A stretch of 9,220 nucleotides of DNA, taken from the NCBI GenBank assembly GCA_027335515.1, contig DAHWHT010000014.1, positions 1-9,220 of the forward strand, read 5' to 3'. Shown piece by piece: positions 1 through 5,626 of this stretch. Below the pieces are notes generated by a model that was not told where the DNA came from, did not search any database, and saw only the letters and a list, made by a program, of their open reading frames with translations. Position 1 is the stretch's first letter. Each line of letters begins with the position of its first letter. A program made the translations under genes and the position numbers. This DNA is from Clostridia bacterium (lineage in GTDB: Bacteria > Bacillota_E > RBS10-35 > JAJYVN01).

Positions 1-34
1 ACGAGGGTCCGCGCAGAAAGGTCGGTGGGCCGCC

Positions 35-988
35 GTGTCCTGTGAGTCTACCGAGACCAAGGCCCGCTTTCACGAACTTCTCCGGCAGGGAGCCACGCAC
101 CTAGACATCATCGCGCTCCCCGAAGAGTTGTCGGTGGACGACGCCGGCTGGGCGTTGTGGAACATCTGTGACCGATACGCGATGCTGCGGGACCCCGACC
201 CGCAATTTCGCTACCAGCGCGAGTTCCGTGCGCTCATGGAGACACATGCTCCAGAGCGGCTGCACTGGGTGGTCAGCGACACCACGCAGGCCTTAACCTT
301 GATCTCTGGCGGTTACAAAGACTTCTGGTGGGACGCCTACGTCTCAGCGAATGCCCGCGTCCCCCGGGTGCCAGAGACGCGGAACGTCCGGTTCGAGTCG
401 CACCGCGCCACAGCCGCCGCCTTCACGAGGTCCGATCTGGAGCGAGCCACCGCCGCCCTGGAAGCCTGTGATGCGGTGTTATCCGAAGACCCGGTCTGGA
501 TAAACCGCGCCTTTGCCTCGGTCACGGCGAAGACACTCCGGGTCGACTTCCACCACGCCCGGGGTGACCAGGCGTCGCTGTGCCAGATGGTCGCGGCCCT
601 GGAGAGCGAACTGGCCGAATGGTGCACACGCGTTCCAGGTCCGGACACCCCCCCTCCCGACAACGCGCCGCTCTTCGGGAGCTGGTCGCAACTCAACGCG
701 AACCGTCCCGACCGCGACATTTATGTGGCGTTGCACAACGCCGCCTGCGCGCTCACCCGCGCCAGGCGGTTTCCGGGTGCCGAGCGGCTTTTCGGCGTTG
801 TGGCCGACGGCGGGCACGCACTCACCGCCTACGGAAAGGCCTTGCAGATTTGGGCCTGTTGGGAAAACCGGCGGGACCGCGACGAGGTGCACCGCTTGTG
901 CGAACGCGCTGGCCTCACGCCCCAACAGCTGGAACGTTACGCGCCCGAACTCGTTACCGGCCTCGCTGGCGTAGACACGACGCTGTAG
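35..988 (+). CDS. Hypothetical protein, possibly with TPR-like helical repeats at the C-terminus
   Basis: I do not recognise this 317-residue protein. It is soluble-looking, rich in Trp, Arg and Ala, with no signal peptide or membrane segment. Residues about 229-296 have the rhythm of paired helices (VALHNAACALTRARRF, then YGKALQIWACWENRRDRDEVHRLCERAG), which resembles tetratricopeptide repeats, but no canonical repeat can be aligned with certainty. The start is uncertain: GTG at 35 has only a weak, distant purine stretch (GAAAGG at 16-21), and the frame is open to the left edge of the window, so the gene may begin outside it. It ends at TAG 986-988 and converges on the AbrB-like gene. Codon third positions look less GC-saturated than in the transfer genes downstream, which may mean a different origin. 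It is the least understood gene here. Confidence 0.75.
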   Translation: MSCESTETKARFHELLRQGATHLDIIALPEELSVDDAGWALWNICDRYAMLRDPDPQFRYQREFRALMETHAPERLHWVVSDTTQALTLISGGYKDFWWDAYVSANARVPRVPETRNVRFESHRATAAAFTRSDLERATAALEACDAVLSEDPVWINRAFASVTAKTLRVDFHHARGDQASLCQMVAALESELAEWCTRVPGPDTPPPDNAPLFGSWSQLNANRPDRDIYVALHNAACALTRARRFPGAERLFGVVADGGHALTAYGKALQIWACWENRRDRDEVHRLCERAGLTPQQLERYAPELVTGLAGVDTTL

Positions 989-993
989 GTCGC

Positions 994-1022
994 CTACCGG
1001 GGGCAACGACGCTGTCCGGTAG
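994..1022. repeat. Inverted repeat just downstream of the hypothetical gene
   Basis: CTACCGG (994-1000) and CCGGTAG (1016-1022) are perfect 7-bp arms around a 15-base loop, six bases after the TAG of the upstream gene. There is no T run after it, so a role as a terminator is only possible. A 10-bp direct repeat, ACGACGCTGT, occurs at 977-986 and 1006-1015, the second copy lying in the loop. Confidence 0.35.
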
Positions 1023-1097
1023 TCGACGCCGAAAGGTCAGCCGGCGACGAGCATCCCGACCGCACGGGCCGGTTCGTCCTGCGGGCCGTGCCCGTCA

Positions 1098-1331
1098 CTA
1101 TCCCGGGCCCGCACATCGCCGCGGCGAGTACCTCCGCGATGTGCGTGTGGTAGCCATACCCCCGTCTGTGGCCGGGTGATCGAGCCGCAACGGCTCCAGG
1201 ATCACCTGGCCTTCCTTCACATGCACCGCAACCTCGGTACCGTCGCGCAAGCCAAGTAGCACCAGCAGTGCCGGCGGCAGCCGGATCGTACCGTCCGCCT
1301 CCACGCGGCTGACATCGAACGGAGTGTCCAT
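1098..1331 (-). CDS. AbrB/SpoVT/MazE-type swapped-hairpin DNA-binding protein
   Basis: This 77-residue protein carries the AbrB-like fold signature at residues about 7-48: VSRVEADGTIRLPPALLVLLGLRDGTEVAVHVKEGQVILEPL in segments, that is, an opening strand, the G-T-I-R-LPP turn, a leucine-rich helix, then D-G-T-E-V and a strand ending in VILEPL. Members are dimeric DNA-binding proteins, acting either as transition-state regulators or as the antitoxin of a toxin-antitoxin pair. No toxin gene is adjacent, so a solo regulator is more likely. ATG at 1331 has no strong ribosome binding site. The last 20 or so residues are basic and look unrelated to the fold, and a perfect 10-bp inverted repeat lies inside that tail. 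The gene is divergent from the EAL gene and could control it; that is inference. Confidence 0.75.
   Translation of the reverse strand: MDTPFDVSRVEADGTIRLPPALLVLLGLRDGTEVAVHVKEGQVILEPLRLDHPATDGGMATTRTSRRYSPRRCAGPG
1110..1145. repeat. Perfect 10-bp inverted repeat inside the 3' end of the AbrB-like gene
   Basis: CGCACATCGC (1110-1119) and GCGATGTGCG (1136-1145) are exact reverse complements separated by 16 bases. It falls within the basic tail of the AbrB-like reading frame, between two convergent genes. It lacks a T run on either side. It could be a weak bidirectional terminator or a protein-binding site. Confidence 0.4.
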
Positions 1332-1406
1332 GGCACCGTCATTTCGAGGCCGGCTCCGCTTTGCCTTCGTGGATCATTATTCGGATCTGACCTGCGTGCC
1401 CGGCAT

Positions 1407-1432
1407 AGGGGGCGGCCTACTGGCTGCCCCCT
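1407..1432 (+). promoter_or_regulatory. Strong hairpin in the probable 5' leader of the EAL gene
   Basis: Positions 1407-1417 (AGGGGGCGGCC) pair with 1422-1432 (GGCTGCCCCCT) through ten Watson-Crick pairs and one G-U pair around a TACT loop. It is followed by TTTCACGTTT, a poor T run, and ends 9 bases before the GGAGGTG ribosome binding site of the TTG at 1456. It could be an attenuator, an mRNA-stability element, or the end of a transcript coming from upstream. I looked for and did not find a recognisable c-di-GMP-I (GEMM) riboswitch core here. Confidence 0.45.
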
Positions 1433-1455
1433 TTCACGTTTGGAGGTGGGACTCC

Positions 1456-2214
1456 TTGGCGCAGACCCTACGTCCTGGCCCTGCGGTCCACTGCGTGTAC
1501 CAACCCATCGTTGCGATCGACGGCCAGGCGGTCATCGGATACGAGGCGCTGGCCCGGGCTCCGGGACGTGACCTGCGCTGCATGCTCCAGGCCATGGATC
1601 CCGACGAAGCACGAGCCTTCGATGCCGGCATGGTGGCCCGGGCAGTGCAGGGTGCCTCCAGCCTGCCCGAGGGGGTACGGCTCTTTTTGAACGTCACTGT
1701 CGAGACCCTGCGGGCAGTCCTCGGTGGTGATCCGTGGCCTCTACCGCCCCGGATGCCGCCTGGGAGTCCGCCCGTCGTCTGGGAGATCCCGGAGGGCAGG
1801 GCCGGTAGTGCCGCGCTGCTGCAGCGGGGTGCGGCCGGCGTACTCGATGCGGTCGAAGTGGCCCTGGACGACCTTGGGGAGGGTGACTCGGACCTACGGC
1901 GGCTGGCGGCGTACCCCGGCGCCTGGGCCAAGCTCGGGCTCAGTCTGGTCCGCGATTGTGACCGAGACCGAGCCAAGGCGGCGGTGATCCGGGCCGTCGT
2001 GGCCATGGCCGCCGAACTTGGGCAGCGCGTGATTGCCGAGGGGGTCGAGCGTGAGGGGGAGGCGGTCGCTCTTGGCGCCATGGGGATCCGCTACGCCCAA
2101 GGGTTCCACTTCGGCGTACCGGCACGGTGGGTCGCGGAGGGGTCGGGTCGGGGGGACACGGACGATGCCCGGGCCGGATGGAGTCAGACCCCGAGTCTGC
2201 GGGCGCGGGGGTAG
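1456..2214 (+). CDS. Stand-alone EAL-domain protein, probable c-di-GMP phosphodiesterase
   Basis: EAL proteins hydrolyse cyclic di-GMP to linear pGpG and so lower this second messenger. From the TTG start the 252-residue protein is almost entirely one EAL domain: YQPIV at 15-19, E30-A-L-A-R34, N79 in LFLNV, E110 in WEIPE, D138-D139 in the DDFG-like loop (DDLGEG), K159, E195-G-V-E198 and Q215-G-F. These match the metal-binding and catalytic set of active enzymes, so activity is expected. One departure is KLG at 159-161 where K-x-D is usual. No GGDEF, PAS or membrane part is present. I chose TTG 1456 because GGAGGTG at 1442-1448 sits 7 bases before it and the domain starts soon after; ATG 1330 (GGAG at 1321-1324) or GTG 1324 would add about 42-44 residues across the hairpin. 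It reads away from the AbrB-like gene. Confidence 0.85.
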   Translation: MAQTLRPGPAVHCVYQPIVAIDGQAVIGYEALARAPGRDLRCMLQAMDPDEARAFDAGMVARAVQGASSLPEGVRLFLNVTVETLRAVLGGDPWPLPPRMPPGSPPVVWEIPEGRAGSAALLQRGAAGVLDAVEVALDDLGEGDSDLRRLAAYPGAWAKLGLSLVRDCDRDRAKAAVIRAVVAMAAELGQRVIAEGVEREGEAVALGAMGIRYAQGFHFGVPARWVAEGSGRGDTDDARAGWSQTPSLRARG

Positions 2215-2365
2215 TGCGGGACGCGACGATCCCCCGCCGAGGCCTCGTGCAGCCGGGTCCAGGGGCACCATCCGTCGGGTCCCTCGGGTAGCCGGACGGG
2301 CCCGCGACCCACCGTGCCCAAACCCCGAAACATGTAATGCAGGATACGCACCAACTACATGCAGA

Positions 2366-2384
2366 CACGCGGCAAAGCCGCGTG
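2366..2384. repeat. Perfect 8-bp hairpin in the candidate oriT
   Basis: CACGCGGC (2366-2373) and GCCGCGTG (2377-2384) are exact reverse complements around an AAA loop. Relaxases commonly recognise a short hairpin with nic a few bases 3' of it, so GTGCGTTGGGGC just after the stem is the first place to look for a nick. There is no T run, which argues against a terminator. Confidence 0.5.
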
Positions 2385-2408
2385 CGTTGGGGCTGAAGGG
2401 CTGGAGCG

Positions 2409-2450
2409 CGGTTCGGAAATCGCGCCGCCGGTTCGGAATCCGGTTCGGTT
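2409..2450. repeat. Three iteron-like copies of CGGTTCGGAA
   Basis: CGGTTCGGAA occurs at 2409-2418 and 2429-2438, and CGGTTCGGTT at 2441-2450 (on the other strand TTCCGAACCG, twice exact, once with the last two positions changed). Start-to-start spacing is 20 and then 12 bases. The first copy also sits in the loop of a GCGCG/CGCGC stem (2406-2410 with 2421-2425). These are candidate binding sites for one of the downstream RHH proteins, for self-repression or relaxosome assembly. Confidence 0.5.
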
Positions 2451-2525
2451 CCGTCGCTTCGCCTTGATGCTCTACGGCGAAGTTGCGGTGCGCCGAGTCA
2501 ATCACCGCGAAAAGGGTGTTGCCAT

Positions 2526-2966
2526 ATGCTGGGCGAGGCGGGCATTACCGTGCGCTTTGACACGCCGACAATGGAGGCTCTTCGTAGGGAAGGGGGACGC
2601 TGCGGCACGTCGGTGGCCGAGATCGTCCGACGCGCGGTCGAGGAGCACTTCGCGCGCGAGGGAGCGGTGACGGACGCCTTGCGCCGCGCCGTCGACGAGG
2701 CCCTCCGGCCCCACGTCAACCGGCTGGCCGCCCTCACCAGCAAGGCGGTCATCCAGGCCGCAACGGCCAAGTGGCTCAGCAGTGCAATGATCGAGGTCCT
2801 GCCCTCCTTGCCCGCGGGTGTCGAACCGGCCTACAAGCGATCCCAAGAGGTCATGGATGCTGCCCGGAGCTATGCCCTGGCCGACCTGAAGAGCCGCCAC
2901 CACGCGGAGACCGTGACGGAGGCCGACGCGCAGCGCATGGCCGCGGCCGGACCCGACACCCCCTGA
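2526..2966 (+). CDS. Ribbon-helix-helix auxiliary relaxosome protein (first of a paralogous pair)
   Basis: A 146-residue protein with an N-terminal ribbon-helix-helix DNA-binding domain: strand ITVRFDT (7-13), helix around MEALRREGGR, turn G-T-S, and helix VAEIVRRAVEEHF. RHH proteins dimerise and insert the paired strand into the DNA major groove. After it comes a helical region with a block at 78-103 (AATAKWL, SAM, VLP, GVEPAY) that is nearly the same in the next gene. pLS20 is known to encode two RHH auxiliary proteins needed for conjugation beside its MobL relaxase, so the inferred role is binding oriT and helping the relaxase nick, perhaps with autoregulation. ATG 2526 is preceded by a modest AAAGGG (2511-2516). 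The next gene begins 43 bases downstream in the same direction. Confidence 0.8.
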   Translation: MLGEAGITVRFDTPTMEALRREGGRCGTSVAEIVRRAVEEHFAREGAVTDALRRAVDEALRPHVNRLAALTSKAVIQAATAKWLSSAMIEVLPSLPAGVEPAYKRSQEVMDAARSYALADLKSRHHAETVTEADAQRMAAAGPDTP

Positions 2967-3009
2967 GCCACGGCTGGCCCGAGCAATCCAGGTACAGGAG
3001 GCCGGCCGC

Positions 3010-3405
3010 ATGGAAGCTCCTACCCCCGTGCGCTTTGACTCCTTGACCCTGAGCCGCCTGCGGCGTGAGGCGTCTACCGAGGGCGTTTCCCTCTCTGAAG
3101 TTGTCCGCAGGGCCGTTGAGGAGCACTTGACGGCGAGGGGACAAGTAACCGACCTGCTGCGTGATTCCATCTACGACGCCATGACGCCGCATGTCCGCCT
3201 GCTGGCTGCCCTGTCCACGGCGTCAGTGGTTGAAGCGGCGACCGCCAAGTGGTTGGCCTCGGCCATGGTCGATGTCTTGCCGCTCTTGCCCAAGGGGGTC
3301 GAGCCGGCCTATGGCGATACAGAAGGAGTCATGGCGCATGCCTACGGTTGCGCCCTGGAGGACCTGCAGGCGCACCGTCGTTCGGTTGGAGGGGATGCGC
3401 CGTGA
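3010..3405 (+). CDS. Ribbon-helix-helix auxiliary relaxosome protein (second of the pair)
   Basis: A 131-residue paralogue of the preceding gene. The RHH domain is at about 7-40: strand TPVRFDS, helix LSRLRREAS, turn around EGVSLSE, helix VVRRAVEEHL. About 20 of 34 positions match the first copy there. The block at 76-101 (AATAKWLASAM, VLPLLPKGVEPAY) is closer still, 21 of 26 identical, which suggests both copies contact the same partner through this region. A strong AGGAGG at 2996-3001 stands 8 bases before ATG 3010. Its TGA (3403-3405) overlaps the relaxase GTG (3402-3404), so the two are probably translationally coupled. The role is inferred as oriT binding and relaxase recruitment. A toxin-antitoxin antitoxin is a less likely reading because no toxin is adjacent. 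Confidence 0.8.
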   Translation: MEAPTPVRFDSLTLSRLRREASTEGVSLSEVVRRAVEEHLTARGQVTDLLRDSIYDAMTPHVRLLAALSTASVVEAATAKWLASAMVDVLPLLPKGVEPAYGDTEGVMAHAYGCALEDLQAHRRSVGGDAP

Positions 3406-5396
3406 AGGCACAAAGCACGATCTTTCTCAAGATCAAGGGCCGTCCGTCCGGTGGCGCCCAGGGGGCCAAGGCCGCGGCCCACGTCCGCTACATCGGCCGC
3501 TGGACCGCCTGTCGCCTCGACGTGGCGCGCGAGGCGGACCAGGCCCACATCGGCTACATGGGCGGCCGGCCCCGCTCCCACGGCCTGTTCGACGCCGAGC
3601 CTGGCCATGTGCCCGACGCCGGGGCGGTCCGCGCCGAGGTTCGCGCCACCTCGGGACCCACCTGGCGGCTGGTGGTCTCCCTGCGCGAGGACGACGCCCG
3701 CACCCTGGAATACACCAACCTGGCGGCTTGGCAGGACCTGACCCGCCGCTACATGGCCCGCTATGCCCAAGCCCTGGGGATCGACCGTGAGAACCTGCGG
3801 TGGGTCGCCGCGCACCACCCGGAGGCCGGCCACCCCCACGTGCATGTTCTGGTCTGGATGCGTGAGGGCGGTCGTGACCATACGCTGACGGGCCGCGAAC
3901 TGCGCCAGGTCCGGCGCGCCATGGCCCGCGAGGCGTTTCAGCCCCTGCGGGTTGATCCCGAAGCCTTGCGTACGGCAGCGCGCGACCAGGCCATCGACGT
4001 CGCCCGCCGCCAGGTGTGGCGGGCCCGGGAGAGCGTGCGGGGACCGGAGACGGAGGCGCAGCAGGCACGGCGGGTGGCCCGGGAAGCCGAGCGCGAGGCG
4101 GCGACCGCCGAGCGGCTGCGGGAGCGCGAGGCCAAGGAGACACCGGCCCAGCGGCGGGCCCGCCTGGCCGTGCAGGCGGAGCATCCACCCGACGGATCGC
4201 TGGCGCCGCGCTTCGGCGGCCGGGAGATCGATCAGCTCGGAATCCGGATCCAGGGCCTGGCCGCCCGGATGCCCGGCCACGGCCGGGCCGCCCTGGCATA
4301 CATGCCGGCGGAGGTCGCCGATGAGGCGCGCGCGATCGCCCGCTGGGTCATGGACCGGCCGGAGTTGGCCGGGACCCTCGGGCAGTGGACGCAGGCCACA
4401 CGGGAACTCGCCGCGGTATACAGCCGCCAGCCGGGTGCGGACGCGGTGCCCGTGGCGCGCGGGTTGGCCGACCTGCGCGACCGCATCGCCCAGGCGGTCG
4501 TCCAGGCGGCGGCCGACGTGAACTTCGAGGCGGCACGATCCGCGCAGCGGGCCCTGAGCCCGGCGCAGGCCGTGGCGCAGACCGCCGGCCGCGAGGCCGG
4601 CCCGCAGGAGCAGGCCCGGATCGCCGCGGTGCTCCGCGAGCTGCACGTCGAGCAGGCGCCGAGCGCGGCGGGCGGTGTCTGGTGGGCCGTCGATCCGGCG
4701 TCGCTGGAACGCGCGGTGGATGCGGTGGCCGGCCCGCCGCCGGATCTGCCATCGGAGCAGGTGCTGGCGGGCATCGTCGCCGCCCAGGTCGAGCGGCTGC
4801 GTGAGCAGTGGCTGGCGGACGCGGAGCGGTCGCGCGAGGCGCGCGGGTCAGGCAAGGAGGACACCGGCTGGAGGAGCGAAGGCACCGAGGTCTCGCAGTA
4901 TGACGCGGGGGCGATGCCGGCGGGCTGGGGAGGTGAAGGACCGACGCCGACGCAGGCGGCGGCCCACGAGGCGGGCGCAACCCTGGACCGTGAGGGCCGG
5001 GGCCGGTTCACGCGACTGCTGGCCGCAGCCGCGCAGCGTGGTGACGATGGGGCACCGACGGCGGAGGCCGTGGCCGCGGGGCAGGAGGCCGTCGCGCTCC
5101 TGCGCTCGGGGGCACAGGCCACCAGGGACGTCGGACGCGCGAAGGTCGGGCGCGAGATCGTGCACCAGGCGCAGCGGCTGCAGGAGACGGAGGCGACCGA
5201 TCGGCGCTGGGCGGCACGCGGTGCGGCCCAGGGGGTGCTGCACGCCGCCCACGGCACGCTGCAGCGCGAGTATGCGCGGTCTGCCGCCAAGGCGGAGCTG
5301 GCCCGGCAGCGCGAAGCGGAACGCAGCGAACGCGATGCGCAGCGCCCTTCGGAGGAGCAACCGCGCCGCCGGCGGGTGCATGGCATGGGGCGCTGA
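3402..5396 (+). CDS. mobL: MobL-type (MOB-L) relaxase
   Basis: Relaxases nick one strand at oriT, stay covalently bound to the 5' end and are carried to the recipient. The 664-residue protein has an N-terminal HUH endonuclease domain: a candidate catalytic tyrosine Y30 in HVRYIGR, a GGRPRSHGLFDAEP segment typical of MobL, the VVSLRE stretch, and the metal-binding motif H139-PEAG-H144-P-H146-V-H148. From about residue 190 to the end it is long, helical and charged, rich in Arg, Ala, Glu and Gln with coiled-coil character (around REAEREAATAERLREREAK). I see no helicase or primase motifs, although a divergent domain cannot be excluded. GTG 3402 is chosen because GGAGGGG (3388-3394) stands 7 bases upstream, it overlaps the preceding TGA, and the family motif follows at once; an upstream extension of 51 codons would only overlap the RHH gene in another frame. 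Confidence 0.88.
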   Translation: MKAQSTIFLKIKGRPSGGAQGAKAAAHVRYIGRWTACRLDVAREADQAHIGYMGGRPRSHGLFDAEPGHVPDAGAVRAEVRATSGPTWRLVVSLREDDARTLEYTNLAAWQDLTRRYMARYAQALGIDRENLRWVAAHHPEAGHPHVHVLVWMREGGRDHTLTGRELRQVRRAMAREAFQPLRVDPEALRTAARDQAIDVARRQVWRARESVRGPETEAQQARRVAREAEREAATAERLREREAKETPAQRRARLAVQAEHPPDGSLAPRFGGREIDQLGIRIQGLAARMPGHGRAALAYMPAEVADEARAIARWVMDRPELAGTLGQWTQATRELAAVYSRQPGADAVPVARGLADLRDRIAQAVVQAAADVNFEAARSAQRALSPAQAVAQTAGREAGPQEQARIAAVLRELHVEQAPSAAGGVWWAVDPASLERAVDAVAGPPPDLPSEQVLAGIVAAQVERLREQWLADAERSREARGSGKEDTGWRSEGTEVSQYDAGAMPAGWGGEGPTPTQAAAHEAGATLDREGRGRFTRLLAAAAQRGDDGAPTAEAVAAGQEAVALLRSGAQATRDVGRAKVGREIVHQAQRLQETEATDRRWAARGAAQGVLHAAHGTLQREYARSAAKAELARQREAERSERDAQRPSEEQPRRRRVHGMGR

Positions 5397-5453
5397 GGGG
5401 CGCATACACGATTGGTTCCGATGGCTCCAGGAGAAGCGCCACAGAAGCGGGTC

Positions 5454-5482
5454 CCGGTGTAGTCGCTGGGCGATTACACCGG
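5454..5482. repeat. Palindrome A upstream of the partition genes
   Basis: CCGGTGTAGTCGC (5454-5466) pairs with GCGATTACACCGG (5470-5482) around TGG, twelve Watson-Crick pairs and one G-U. It contains the core TGTAGTCGC that recurs in the next palindrome. It lies 57 bases after the relaxase stop and has no T run, so a protein-binding site is more likely than a terminator. Confidence 0.55.
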
Positions 5483-5519
5483 AATGCCCACGGTATCAGG
5501 AGGATGTGCGGGGTTTGCC

Positions 5520-5571
5520 GCCAGGGATGTAGTCGCGCGGTCATGGCCGCGACTACATCCCTGGCATTTTT
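5520..5571 (+). terminator. Perfect 18-bp inverted repeat followed by TTTTT: terminator and/or partition site
   Basis: GCCAGGGATGTAGTCGCG (5520-5537) is the exact reverse complement of 5548-5565, separated by a 10-base loop, and is followed by ATTTTT (5566-5571). On the plus strand this has the form of an intrinsic terminator that would separate the relaxase transcript from the partition genes. However, the arms contain the same TGTAGTCGC core as palindrome A, and GACTACA recurs at 5608-5614 just before the ParM-type start, so the repeat may equally be an operator or a parC-like centromere bound by the small RHH protein. A purine-rich AGGAGG (5498-5503) lies upstream without a well-placed long reading frame; an attenuator with a tiny leader peptide is possible. 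Confidence 0.6.
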
Positions 5572-5626
5572 GCGGCTGCAGGCCCTGTGCCCCAAGGCCG
5601 CGACCGAGACTACAGGGGGTGCCGTG

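Larger units (their letters stand above)
2215..2525. other. Candidate origin of transfer and promoter region (311-base gene-free stretch)
   Basis: No convincing gene lies here. Bases 2215-2330 are GC-rich with several short imperfect inverted repeats, for example GGGCAC 2263-2268 with GTGCCC 2314-2319 and GGGTC 2277-2281 with GACCC 2306-2310. Bases 2331-2460 are richer in structure: CATGTA 2331-2336 facing TACATG 2356-2361, ATGCAG at 2337-2342 and again at 2359-2364 (22 bases apart), a perfect 8-bp hairpin at 2366-2384, and three CGGTTCGG elements at 2409-2450. Its place just upstream of two RHH auxiliary proteins and a relaxase is where an oriT is expected in pLS20-like systems. I cannot name the nic site. 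No clear -35/-10 pair is visible, though an operon promoter must lie here or upstream. Confidence 0.4.

Noticed and set aside
1098..1331. AbrB-like gene as antitoxin of a toxin-antitoxin pair
   Set aside because: No PIN, MazF or other toxin gene is adjacent on the minus strand within the window.
1332..1455. c-di-GMP (GEMM) riboswitch ahead of the EAL gene
   Set aside because: The hairpin at 1407-1432 is real, but I could not find the conserved core or a second helix of that riboswitch class.
1894..2505. Minus-strand frame covering most of the gene-free stretch before the RHH genes
   Set aside because: It overlaps the EAL gene, has proline/arginine-rich translation and no family signature, and crosses the repeats and hairpin of the candidate oriT.
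3249..3401. Upstream extension of the relaxase frame by 51 codons
   Set aside because: It overlaps the second RHH gene in another frame; GTG 3402 has GGAGGGG 7 bases upstream and the family's N-terminal motif follows immediately.
3342..4646. A 434-codon minus-strand frame antisense to the relaxase
   Set aside because: Low-complexity composition and no motif; the relaxase on the other strand has the HUH motif and a coupled start.
4232..5386. A 384-codon minus-strand frame rich in Ser, Ala and Arg
   Set aside because: Shadow of the repetitive helical tail of the relaxase; no domain and no ribosome binding site noted.
5504..5626. Upstream ATG 5504 for the actin-like protein
   Set aside because: The added 41 residues would be encoded by the 18-bp palindrome, the ribosome binding site directly abuts the ATG, and the actin phosphate loop belongs at the N-terminus, as it is from ATG 5627.
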